64,000 bases of DNA, from assembly GCF_002234595.1 (NCBI RefSeq), contig NZ_NMUL01000043.1:1-64000 (forward strand). Direction: 5' to 3'. The first letter of the stretch is position 1, and each line of letters begins with the position of its first letter. This DNA comes from Amycolatopsis vastitatis. GTDB lineage: Bacteria; Actinomycetota; Actinomycetes; Mycobacteriales; Pseudonocardiaceae. The position numbers were made by a program, and so were the translations under genes. The notes beneath the pieces are model-generated. The model worked only from the letters and a program-made list of their open reading frames with translations, did not search any database and was not told the DNA's origin. Below, piece after piece: positions 1-8,006 of the stretch.

Positions 1-201
1 TTCGGACCGCCGCGCCGCGAAGCGCCTTGGTCTTCGGCTTTTGTTTCAAGCTTTGTTCCAGGGATACCACCCTGGTTCGGGACCACCCACTCTACCACGA
101 TCGTAGGAGCTTGGTTCGTGTTCCCGGCGGCCGCCCGGTTTCCCTGGCGACTTGGAGAACTTTACATGCCCCCGAAACTCCCTTGCACAGGGGGGTCCCT
201 T
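1..201. other. Non-coding flank, no gene recognised
   Basis: This is the stretch beyond the stop codon of the LtrA-like gene, up to the window edge. It is less GC-rich than its surroundings. It contains a perfect 6-bp hairpin (CCAGGG at 58-63 and CCCTGG at 70-75, 6-nt loop). No reading frame with actinobacterial codon use and no complete tRNA cloverleaf could be made out. It may hold a 3' UTR or the end of a gene outside the window. Confidence 0.4.
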
Positions 202-1410
202 TTATCGCGCCAGGCCCCTGACCTGCACCGATCCCTCGGTAGGCTCCCTGTGGGTCGCGACGACCGTCAGCACGACGAGCGCCGCCGCGAGCCCGGCGGC
301 GACGTGGATCGGCGCTGGCGTGAACGACGCGGCTACAACGAGCACCGCGGTCACCGGGAAGCCGATGGCGATCGGGCGGCATTCGTTGGTCGGGCCGATG
401 TGCAGCAGCCACACGCTCAGCAGGAAGACCGCGGCCGGGACCGTGGTCGGCAGCGCCGCCGCCACCCCGCCGAGGTGCAGCACCCCCGTGTCGTACCCGA
501 CCGCCACCTCGAGGCCGGCGCCGACGGCCGCCGCCGACGCGAAGATCAGGTAGTGGCCGTAGCCCCAGCTCATCGACGTGAACATGCCCGGACGGCGGAT
601 GAGCCGCGCGTGGCCCGGCTGGTCGAAGTACAGCCACCACATGGCGAACACGAGCACCAGGCCGGCCGCCGCGAGCCCGATCAGGCTTCCGACGTGCTCG
701 CCGCCGGACACGCCCTCCTTGATCGCGTTGGTCGCGCTCAGGATCGTCTCGCCGAGCACGATCAGCGTGAACAGGCCGTACCGCTCGGCGATGTGGTGCG
801 GGTGCCACGTCGTCCTCGCGCTGCGCTCGGCGATCACCGGCACCGCGAGCTCGCAGAGCACGACGACTACGAACGTCACGACGGCGATCGACGCGGGCAG
901 CCACAGCCGGGCGATCCAGAGCACCTGGCAGAACGCGATCCCGGCGGCGAACCGCAGGGCGGCGGGCCTGGCCTCGGGCGCGGAGTGCGCCGCCCGCAGC
1001 CACTGCCCGACCAGCGACAGCCGCATCAGGACGTACCCCACCACGATCACCCGGAAGTCGCCCTCGAACGCACTCGAAACCCCGGCCGCGATGGTCAGGC
1101 CGCCGGCGATCTGCACGAGGGTGGCCAGCCGGTACGGGACGTCGTCGGTGTCGAACGCCGAGGCGAACCAGCTGAAGTTCAGCCAGCCCCACCAGATCGC
1201 GAAGAACACCATCGCGAACGACGACACTCCGTGCGCGGCGTGCCCCTCGGCCAGCGCGTGGTGCAGCGACGCGGCGGCCTGGCCGACGGCGACCACGAAA
1301 CACAGGTCGAAGAGCAGCTCGAGCGGCGTCGCGACGCGGTGTCCCTCACCCCGGTCGCGGGAGAGCATCGGCCGGTACCAAACCCGCACGCGCGACGGCT
1401 GCTCGGTCAT
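202..1410 (-). CDS. Low temperature requirement A (LtrA) family membrane protein
   Basis: The protein has 402 residues and a run of roughly ten to twelve hydrophobic segments, with the family hallmark near the N-terminus (TPLELLFDLCFVVAVGQ) and FFAIWWGWLNFSWFAS in the next helices. LtrA proteins are polytopic membrane proteins first linked to growth at low temperature in Listeria; their biochemical activity is unknown. I chose the ATG at 1410 rather than an upstream start because GGGAG lies six bases before it. The gene stands alone on the minus strand with non-coding DNA on both sides. The family assignment is firm, the cellular role is not known. Confidence 0.85.
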   Translation of the reverse strand: MTEQPSRVRVWYRPMLSRDRGEGHRVATPLELLFDLCFVVAVGQAAASLHHALAEGHAAHGVSSFAMVFFAIWWGWLNFSWFASAFDTDDVPYRLATLVQIAGGLTIAAGVSSAFEGDFRVIVVGYVLMRLSLVGQWLRAAHSAPEARPAALRFAAGIAFCQVLWIARLWLPASIAVVTFVVVVLCELAVPVIAERSARTTWHPHHIAERYGLFTLIVLGETILSATNAIKEGVSGGEHVGSLIGLAAAGLVLVFAMWWLYFDQPGHARLIRRPGMFTSMSWGYGHYLIFASAAAVGAGLEVAVGYDTGVLHLGGVAAALPTTVPAAVFLLSVWLLHIGPTNECRPIAIGFPVTAVLVVAASFTPAPIHVAAGLAAALVVLTVVATHREPTEGSVQVRGLAR

Positions 1411-1836
1411 CGGGACTCCCCGGGTCGGCCTCGGACGGACGCCGACCATCCCAGCATGATCGGTGCCGAAGCGACGGGCGCGACACGAAGTGAGGCGGGC
1501 GGGCCCGGTTCCCCCTCACCCGGGCCCGCCCGCCGCCGTCACGCGCCGGCGGTCACCGATGGGCAACCCTTCCGTGAGCGCCGGACGGTCCCCCGCGGAC
1601 GCCGACACCCACTGGATGGAAGGTGACCGAGTGTGTCCATTCCCTCGAACTCCGGACGTCTCGATCGCTCTAGCCGGTCACCCCATCCCCGGGTGGCCGA
1701 CCGATTTGCCACTGTCGGTAGCTAAAGCCGCGCAGTGAAGGCTCCATAAGATCTACCCGGTCGCTCTGCGTAGCACCAGTGCCTTTCCGCGCTCGTCACC
1801 CGGATGGAGCATCGCGAATCTGCGCAAAGTAGTGTC
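1411..1836. other. 426-nt gap without a supported gene
   Basis: The gap lies between the start of the LtrA-like gene and the stop of the MFS gene, both on the minus strand. It must contain the ltrA promoter and the MFS transcript end. The only clear structure is the long hairpin at 1494-1534. The short plus-strand frame at 1463-1738 has no recognisable domain and no Shine-Dalgarno sequence, so I do not call it. Confidence 0.5.
1494..1534 (-). terminator. GC-rich 15-bp hairpin, probable terminator of the MFS transcript
   Basis: GGCGGGCGGGCCCGG at 1494-1508 is perfectly complementary to 1520-1534, with an 11-nt loop. It lies about 300 nt past the MFS stop in the direction of transcription and about 80 nt before the ltrA start. 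There is no U-tract, which is common for actinobacterial terminators. Confidence 0.5.
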
Positions 1837-3306
1837 TCAGCCCCGGTGGACGTCCGCCGCCGACGTCTCGGCCGCCCGCGCTTCCCGGTCCTCCGCGGCC
1901 GCCCGGTGGCGCCGCGCCCGCAGTTCGGCGATCGCCAGGGCCAGCGCTCCGCACGTCAGGACGGCCGCGCAGCCGAGCGCGATGGTGAGCGCCAAGGGGT
2001 AGCCGCGGCCGAGGACCATGCCGAAGACCGACGCGAGCACGGCGGTGCCGATCGCCGTGCCGATCCGCTGCCCGGTCTGCAGGGCGCCCCCGGCGACGCC
2101 GGCCATCCGGACCGGCACGCACTCGAGAGTCAACGTCGTGTTCGGCGAGATCACCATCCCGCCGCCCACGCCCGCGAAGACCAGCGGCAGCGCGAAGGCC
2201 CATCCGGACACCGACGGCGGGACCAGCTCGGCGAGCAGCGCGACGGCCAGCAACCCGGCGGCGACCATGGCCAGCCCGGTCACGGTGAGCCGGCGGCCGA
2301 ACCGGGGCACGAGCCGGCCGGCGACGGCGGCCGACACCGCCGAACCGAGCGCGAACGGCGTCACCGACAGGCCCGACTGCAGCGGCGAATAGCCGAGGCC
2401 CTGCTGGAAGTACATCGCGAAGACCAGCCAGATCCCGGCGAACCCGCAGAAGTAGAGCGCGCCGACCGCCGCACCGGAGGCGTAGCCGGGGGTGTCGGTG
2501 AAGAGGCGGGTGTCGAGCAGCGGCGAGCGGCCGCGCCGGACCACCGAGTGCTCCCAGCGCACGAACGCGACCCCGAAGACCAGCGCGACGGGGAACAGCC
2601 ACCACAGCCGGACGAAGCCACCGCTGTCGGAGTCGATGACCGGCAGCAGCACGCCGAGGACGGCGACCGCGAGCAGCGCGATCCCGACGAAGTCGATCTC
2701 CGAGCGGATCCTGAGCTGCTTCTTCTCGCTGCGCGGCAGCAGCCGCAGCGCGAGGGCGAACGCGAGGACCCCGATCGGGACGTTGACGTAGAACACCCAG
2801 CGCCAGCCGTCCTGCGCCCCGAAGACGGCGAGGATGAACCCGCCGAGGATCGGGCCGACCGCCGTCGAGATCCCGACGACCGCGCCGAACATGCCGAACG
2901 CGCGGCCGCGCTCGGCGCCGCGGAAGAGGTCCTGGATCAGGCCGGTGTTCTGCGGGGTCAGCATGCCCGCCGCCACGCCTTGGGCGAGGCGGGCGAGCAC
3001 CAGCGTGGTCTCGTTGGGGGCGGCGCCGGCCAGTGCGCTCGTGATGACGAACGCGGCGAGGGCGCCGAGGAACATGTTCCGGCGGCCGAACGCGTCGCCG
3101 AGGCGGCCGCCGGTGACCAGGACCAGGCCGAACGCCAGGGCGTAGCCGGAGACGACCCAGCGGATCCCGCCGCTGGTCGCGTGCAGCCCGGACTGCATCG
3201 ACGGCAGGGCGACGTTGACGATGCTGACGTCGAGCAGGCCCATGAACCCGGCCGTGAGCGAGACGGCAAGCGCTTTCCAGCGGCGGGGATCGGGTTCGTA
3301 CGTCAT
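1837..3306 (-). CDS. MFS drug transporter, DHA2 (EmrB/QacA) family
   Basis: A 489-residue inner-membrane protein with about 14 hydrophobic helices, the size and topology of proton-driven DHA2 exporters. TM1 carries the DHA2-type LDVSIVNVALPSM motif and the loop after TM2 carries motif A (GGRLGDAFGRRNMF). An antiporter-type signature (GPILGGF) is present near residue 160. I chose the ATG at 3306; a TTG four codons upstream is also open, with GGACAGG close to the ATG. No regulator is adjacent, so the substrate cannot be inferred; drug or metabolite efflux is the family expectation. A terminator hairpin separates it from dnaE upstream. Confidence 0.88.
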   Translation of the reverse strand: MTYEPDPRRWKALAVSLTAGFMGLLDVSIVNVALPSMQSGLHATSGGIRWVVSGYALAFGLVLVTGGRLGDAFGRRNMFLGALAAFVITSALAGAAPNETTLVLARLAQGVAAGMLTPQNTGLIQDLFRGAERGRAFGMFGAVVGISTAVGPILGGFILAVFGAQDGWRWVFYVNVPIGVLAFALALRLLPRSEKKQLRIRSEIDFVGIALLAVAVLGVLLPVIDSDSGGFVRLWWLFPVALVFGVAFVRWEHSVVRRGRSPLLDTRLFTDTPGYASGAAVGALYFCGFAGIWLVFAMYFQQGLGYSPLQSGLSVTPFALGSAVSAAVAGRLVPRFGRRLTVTGLAMVAAGLLAVALLAELVPPSVSGWAFALPLVFAGVGGGMVISPNTTLTLECVPVRMAGVAGGALQTGQRIGTAIGTAVLASVFGMVLGRGYPLALTIALGCAAVLTCGALALAIAELRARRHRAAAEDREARAAETSAADVHRG

Positions 3307-3326
3307 CCTGTCCAGCAAACACGAAA

Positions 3327-3363
3327 GGCGGGATCCGCGCGCGTTGTGCGCACGGATCCCGCC
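3327..3363 (-). terminator. Terminator of dnaE
   Basis: Perfect 11-bp inverted repeat GGCGGGATCCG (3327-3337) and CGGATCCCGCC (3353-3363), 20 nt past the dnaE stop codon. On the minus strand it is followed by CTTTCGTGTTTG, a moderately T-rich tail, consistent with intrinsic termination before the MFS start. Confidence 0.7.
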
Positions 3364-3382
3364 TCCCGAAGCCGGGCCGCGT

Positions 3383-6300
3383 CTACGTCGACGCGGTGAT
3401 CCCTCGGATGCCCTTGAGCTCGCCGATCAGCATCGAGCTGACCTTGACCGGGTAGTCGTAGAGCGCGAAGACCGTCTGGTTCTTGCCCACCAGCTTGAGG
3501 TGCACCGGCGTCTCGCCCTTGTGGGCCAGCAGCGTGGACCGCAGCTCGCTGACCACCGACTGGTCGATCTTCTCGGCCGCGGCGAGCAGGACCAGCGGGG
3601 GCTCGTCGTCACCGTTGCCCGTGCCGACCTCGGACAGGTCCAGCGTCGCGAGGCCGCCGCCGAAGATGGACATCTTGTCCTCGCGCCAGTTGACCCGGCC
3701 CTTGACCAGGACCGCGTTGTCCTCGATCAGCTCACCCGCGAAGAGCGCGTACGACTTGGGGAAGAACAGCACCTCGAGGGACGCGTCCATGTCCTCGACC
3801 GTGCAGATCGCCCACGGCTCGCCCTTCTTGTTGACCCGCCGCTCCAGCGACGTGATCAGCCCGGACACGACGATCTCGCCTTCCTTCGGCGGGTCGGCCA
3901 GGATCGACGCGATCGGCTTGGGGGCGTGCTTGCGCAGGATCCGCTCGGCGCCGTCCAGCGGGTGCGCCGAGACGTACAGGCCGAGCATCTCGCGCTCGTA
4001 GGCGAGCAGCTGCTTGCGCGGGTACTCCTCCTCGCCGAACTTCAGGTGCGCGAGCGGGGACGACGACGGCGCCGCCTCCCCGTCGTCACCGCCGAAGCCG
4101 AACAGGTCGAACTGGCCCATCGCCTCCTGGCGCTTGAGCGGGACGACGGCTTCGACCGCGTCCTCGTGGATCTGGATCATCGACAGCCGCGTGTGGCCGA
4201 GGGAGTCGAACCCGCCCGCCTTGATCAGCGACTCGATCACCCGCTTGTTGCAGGCCACGAGCTCGGACTTGTCGAGGAAGTCGGTGAAGGAGGCGTACTT
4301 GCCCTTCTCCTCGCGCGTCTTGATGATCGACTCGACGACGTTCGCGCCGACGTTGCGGACGGCACCCAGGCCGAAGCGGATGTCGTCCCCGACGGCCGCG
4401 AAGCGCATGGCCGACTCGTTGACGTCCGGCGGCAGCACCTTGATGCCGAGCCGGCGGCACTCGGACAGGTAGACCGCCGACTTGTCCTTGTTGTCGCCGA
4501 CCGACGTCAGCAGCGCGGCCATGTACTCCGCGGTGAAGTTCGCCTTGAGGTACGCCGTCCAGTACGAGATCAGGCCGTACGCGGCCGCGTGGCTCTTGTT
4601 GAACGCGTACCCGGCGAACGGGAGGATCGTGTCCCAGAGCGCCTTGATCGCCTCGGGCGAGAACCCGCCGGGCCGCAGGTCACTGGCCCGCATGCCGGCT
4701 TCGAAGCCCTCGTACTCCTTGTCGAGGACTTCCTTCTTCTTCTTGCCCATCGCGCGGCGGAGCACGTCCGCGCGCCCCATCGTGTACCCGGCCACCTTCT
4801 GGCCGATGTGCATGATCTGCTCTTGGTACACGATCAGGCCGTACGTGTCGGCCAGGATCTCCCGCAGCGGCTCGTCGAGCTCCGGGTGGATCGGCTTGAC
4901 CTTCTGCCGGTTGTTCTTGCGGTCGGCGTAGTCGTTGTGCGCGTTCATGCCCATCGGGCCGGGGCGGTACAGCGCGCCGACCGCGACGATGTCGTCGAAC
5001 ACCGTGGGCTCCATGCGGCGCAGCAGGTCGCGCATGGGGCCGCCGTCCAGCTGGAACACGCCGAGCGTGTCGCCGCGGGCGAGCAGCTTGTACGTCTCGG
5101 GATCGTCGACGCCCAGGGTGTCGAGGTCGACGTCGACCCCGCGGTTGGTCTTGATGTTGTCGATCGCGTCGCCGATGACCGTGAGGTTGCGCAGGCCGAG
5201 GAAGTCCATCTTCAGCAGGCCGATGGCCTCGCACGACGGGTAGTCCCAGCCGGTGATGATCGAGCCGTCGTCACGCTGCCAGAGCGGGATGGCGTTGGTC
5301 AGCGGCTCGCTCGACATGATGACCGCGCAGGCGTGGACGCCGGCGTTGCGGATCAGGCCCTCGAGGCCGCGGGCGGTCTCGAAGATCGTCTTGCACTCTT
5401 CGTCGGTCTCGACGAGCGCTCGGACCTCGGCGGCCTCGCCGTAGCGCTCGTGCTTGTTGTCGACGATGCCCGAGAGCGGGATGTCCTTCGCCATGATCGG
5501 CGGCGGCAGCGCCTTGGAGATCTTGTCCGCGATCGCGTACCCCGGCTGGCCGAAGTGGACGCGGGCGGAGTCCTTGATCGCCGCTTTGGTCTTGATCGTG
5601 CCGAACGTGATGACCTGGGCGACCTTGTCCGCGCCGTACTTCTCGGTGGCGTACCGGATCATCTCGCCGCGACGGCGGTCGTCGAAGTCGATGTCGATGT
5701 CGGGCATCGAGACGCGCTCGGGGTTGAGGAACCGCTCGAACAGCAGCTTCTGCGGGATCGGGTCCAGGTTGGTGATACCGAGGACGTACGCGACCAGCGA
5801 GCCGGCGGCCGAACCACGGCCGGGGCCGACCCGGATGCCGACGCGGCGGGCGTAGCTGATGAGGTCGGCGACGATCAGGAAGTAGGCAGGGAAGCCCTTC
5901 CCGATGATGACGTCGAGCTCGATCTCGATGCGCTCGTTGTAGGACTCGTCCGGCACGCCGTCCGGGAAGCGCCACTTGAGGCCGCGCTGGACCTCTTCGC
6001 GCAGCCAGCCGCCCTGGTCGTAGCCCTCCGGGACCTCGAAGAACGGCAGCCGGTCCTTGTGCGAGTAGACCTCTTCGTAGGACTCGACGCGCTCGGCGAT
6101 CATCAGCGTCGTGTCGGCCGCGCCCGGGACCTCCTTGTCCCAGTACTCGCGCATCTCGGCGGCGGACTTGAGGTAGTAGCCGTCGCCGTCGAACTTGAAC
6201 CGGGTCGGGTCGTTGAGGGTCTTGCCCGCCTGGACGCACAGCAGCGCCGAGTGCGTGTCGGCCTGGTCCTTGGTGACGTAGTGCGAGTCGTTCGTGGCGA

Positions 6301-6970
6301 TCGGCTTGAGGTCGAGCAGCCGGCCGACCTCCAGCAGGCCCTCGCGGACCGACCGCTCGATCGGCAGGCCGTGGTCCATCAGCTCGAGGAAGAAGTTGTC
6401 CGCGCCGAAGATGTCCTTGTAGTCGGACGCGGCCTGGATCGCCGCCTCCTTCTGGCCCAGCCGCAGCCGGGTCTGCACCTCGCCCGAGGGGCAGCCGGTG
6501 GTCGCGATGATGCCGGAGCTGTTCTCCGCGATCAGCTCGCGGTCCATCCGGGGCTTGCGGTAGTAGCCCTGCATGCTGGCCAGCGAGGACAGCTTGAACA
6601 GGTTCCGCAGCCCGGTGGCGTTCTGCGCGAGCATGGTCATGTGGGTGTACGCGCCGGCGCCCGAGACGTCGCCGCCCTCACCCAGCTCGTCGGAGCCGCG
6701 CTGGTTCGACTGGCCCCAGAAGACCGGCTTCTTGTGGAACCGCGACTCCGGCGCGATGTACGCCTCGATCCCGATGATCGGCTTGAGGCCGTGCTTCTTG
6801 GACTGCTGGTAGAACTCGTCGCCGCCGTACATGTTGCCGTGGTCGGTCATGCCGACCGCGGGCATGCCGAGGCGCGCCGCCTCCGCGAAGAGGGGAGCGA
6901 TCTTCGCCGCACCGTCGAGCATCGAGTACTCGGTGTGGACGTGCAGGTGGACGAAAGAATCGTTCGACAC
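3383..6970 (-). CDS. dnaE: DNA polymerase III alpha subunit
   Basis: The protein has 1195 residues, full length for replicative DnaE1 of actinobacteria, and synthesises DNA at the replication fork as part of the Pol III holoenzyme. The N-terminal PHP domain shows HLHVHTEYSMLDGA (residues 8-21) and MTDHGNMYGG (41-50); in mycobacterial DnaE1 this domain provides proofreading. The polymerase active site SMPDIDIDF at 421-429 carries the catalytic aspartates, followed by the fingers, the helix-hairpin-helix region (NKSHAAAYG) and a C-terminal OB-fold (about residues 1010-1100). The GTG start at 6970 has AGGGGAGG about ten bases upstream. It is a single gene closed by its own terminator. No anomalies. 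Confidence 0.98.
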   Translation of the reverse strand: MSNDSFVHLHVHTEYSMLDGAAKIAPLFAEAARLGMPAVGMTDHGNMYGGDEFYQQSKKHGLKPIIGIEAYIAPESRFHKKPVFWGQSNQRGSDELGEGGDVSGAGAYTHMTMLAQNATGLRNLFKLSSLASMQGYYRKPRMDRELIAENSSGIIATTGCPSGEVQTRLRLGQKEAAIQAASDYKDIFGADNFFLELMDHGLPIERSVREGLLEVGRLLDLKPIATNDSHYVTKDQADTHSALLCVQAGKTLNDPTRFKFDGDGYYLKSAAEMREYWDKEVPGAADTTLMIAERVESYEEVYSHKDRLPFFEVPEGYDQGGWLREEVQRGLKWRFPDGVPDESYNERIEIELDVIIGKGFPAYFLIVADLISYARRVGIRVGPGRGSAAGSLVAYVLGITNLDPIPQKLLFERFLNPERVSMPDIDIDFDDRRRGEMIRYATEKYGADKVAQVITFGTIKTKAAIKDSARVHFGQPGYAIADKISKALPPPIMAKDIPLSGIVDNKHERYGEAAEVRALVETDEECKTIFETARGLEGLIRNAGVHACAVIMSSEPLTNAIPLWQRDDGSIITGWDYPSCEAIGLLKMDFLGLRNLTVIGDAIDNIKTNRGVDVDLDTLGVDDPETYKLLARGDTLGVFQLDGGPMRDLLRRMEPTVFDDIVAVGALYRPGPMGMNAHNDYADRKNNRQKVKPIHPELDEPLREILADTYGLIVYQEQIMHIGQKVAGYTMGRADVLRRAMGKKKKEVLDKEYEGFEAGMRASDLRPGGFSPEAIKALWDTILPFAGYAFNKSHAAAYGLISYWTAYLKANFTAEYMAALLTSVGDNKDKSAVYLSECRRLGIKVLPPDVNESAMRFAAVGDDIRFGLGAVRNVGANVVESIIKTREEKGKYASFTDFLDKSELVACNKRVIESLIKAGGFDSLGHTRLSMIQIHEDAVEAVVPLKRQEAMGQFDLFGFGGDDGEAAPSSSPLAHLKFGEEEYPRKQLLAYEREMLGLYVSAHPLDGAERILRKHAPKPIASILADPPKEGEIVVSGLITSLERRVNKKGEPWAICTVEDMDASLEVLFFPKSYALFAGELIEDNAVLVKGRVNWREDKMSIFGGGLATLDLSEVGTGNGDDEPPLVLLAAAEKIDQSVVSELRSTLLAHKGETPVHLKLVGKNQTVFALYDYPVKVSSMLIGELKGIRGITAST

Positions 6971-7301
6971 CAGCGAAAACCTCCCCTAGGTGGATCGGAC
7001 CGGCGCGCCCGGGTCTCCCACCCTATCCCGCGCTCGCCGGGCTCGATTGTGCCCCTCGGCGGGGCCGGACGAGAGCACCGACGCGCTGCTCCTTCGGCGG
7101 AAACGATCACGACACGCGCCGCTGCCGGGCGGTCACGCGCGGCGGCCGGGCGCGGGGGGCCGCCGGACGTCATGAACGACTCTTTCCTGTCGCCGGACGA
7201 CGTGAACGAGTCGTTCATGACACCGCGGCGACGCGTGAGCTGAACCACACCCGCGTCGCCTCGCGTTGACAGCCCGACGCTCGGCACCGAGCATTCCCGC
7301 C
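6971..7301. other. Divergent intergenic region, dnaE / asparagine operon
   Basis: This 331-nt stretch separates dnaE (minus) from the GntR gene (plus) and holds both promoters. A TANNNT-type -10 (TAGGGT) for dnaE can be read on the minus strand at 7025-7020, without a convincing -35. The long palindromic repeat at 7169-7221 and the GntR promoter at 7266-7294 are listed separately. I see no coding gene. Confidence 0.5.
7169..7221. repeat. Palindromic repeat with two related units
   Basis: GTCATGAACGACTC (7169-7182) and GAGTCGTTCATGAC (7208-7221) are perfect 14-bp arms around a 25-nt loop. The region also reads as two direct units, each beginning with GGACG and containing TGAACGA; the second contains TGAACGA-G-TCGTTCA, itself a perfect palindrome. 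The layout suggests an interspersed palindromic element rather than a promoter operator. Confidence 0.6.
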
Positions 7302-7326
7302 ATGAACCTGTCTGACAGCCAGACAG
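7266..7326 (+). promoter_or_regulatory. Promoter and probable GntR operator of the asparagine operon
   Basis: A consensus -35 TTGACA (7266-7271) is followed after 17 nt by GAGCAT (7289-7294), placing the transcript start close to the ATG at 7302. Just downstream lie CTGTC-T-GACAG (7308-7318) and the overlapping inverted repeat TGTCTG-N5-CAGACA (7309-7325). Dyads of this kind are typical binding sites of FadR-type GntR regulators, and the position would block early transcription. Autoregulation is inferred. Confidence 0.55.
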
Positions 7327-8006
7327 CCGGACAAGGTGGTCCTCGCCGGGTGAGTGCCATGGAGGCCGTGCTGGCCCACCTGCGCTCCTCGATCGAACGC
7401 GGCGAGTACGCCGTCGGCGGGAAGCTCCCCTCCGAGGCCGCGCTGAGCAGGGAGTTCGAGGTCAGCCGATCGGTCGTCCGGGAAGCCCTCCGGGGCCTCC
7501 AGGCGCTCGGGCTCACCGAGTCGAAGAGCGGCAAGGGCACCTTCGTCACCGCCACCGGGCCCGCCGAGCACCCGACCTTCGGGCCCTACTCGGCCCGCGA
7601 CCTGATCGAGGTGCGCCGGCACGTCGAGATCCCCGTCGCCGGGTACGCCGCCGTCCGCCGCAGCCAGGACGACCTCGACCTGCTCGGCCACCTGCTCGAC
7701 CGGATGGACGCCGAGACCGACAACACGGCCTGGGTCGCGCTCGACTCGCTCTTCCACATCACCATCGCCCAGGCGTCGGGCAACCCCGTGTTCGGGAAGG
7801 TGATCGAGGAGATCCGGGACGCGCTCGCCCGCCAGTCCGCCTTCCTCAACGAGCTCGGCGACCGGCGCCGCCAGTCGAACGTCGAGCACCGCGAAATCGT
7901 CACGGCGATCACCGACGGTGCGGAGGACGCCGCCGTCGCCGCCATGACCGCGCACCTGTCGCACGTCGAAGCCACCCTCAACAGCATCGTGAACGGGGAC
8001 CAGTGA
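7302..8006 (+). CDS. GntR-family (FadR/FCD) regulator of the asparagine operon
   Basis: A 234-residue repressor-type protein with an N-terminal winged helix (GKLPSEAALSREFEVSRSVVREALRGLQALGL, read in two parts around residues 37-68) and a C-terminal FCD ligand-binding domain with conserved His residues in the Leu-rich helices. The start is uncertain: ATG 7302 would be leaderless, because the promoter places the transcript start there; ATG 7359 is the alternative and would remove 19 residues lying over the operator. The stop overlaps the permease start (GTGA). It probably senses asparagine, aspartate or fumarate; this rests on gene order only. Confidence 0.85.
   Translation: MNLSDSQTAGQGGPRRVSAMEAVLAHLRSSIERGEYAVGGKLPSEAALSREFEVSRSVVREALRGLQALGLTESKSGKGTFVTATGPAEHPTFGPYSARDLIEVRRHVEIPVAGYAAVRRSQDDLDLLGHLLDRMDAETDNTAWVALDSLFHITIAQASGNPVFGKVIEEIRDALARQSAFLNELGDRRRQSNVEHREIVTAITDGAEDAAVAAMTAHLSHVEATLNSIVNGDQ

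Noticed and set aside
1..201. Possible tRNA-like or riboswitch fold at the window edge
   Set aside because: GGTAGAG and a TTCG-type loop occur, but acceptor and anticodon arms cannot be paired; only a 6-bp hairpin remains.
1463..1738. 91-codon plus-strand ORF in the ltrA/MFS gap
   Set aside because: It crosses the 15-bp terminator hairpin, lacks a ribosome binding site and has no recognisable sequence features.
3215..7243. 1342-codon open frame on the plus strand opposite dnaE
   Set aside because: It is the antisense shadow of dnaE, kept open by high third-position GC; its translation is Arg/Asp/Val/Leu-rich without any domain and it has no start signal.
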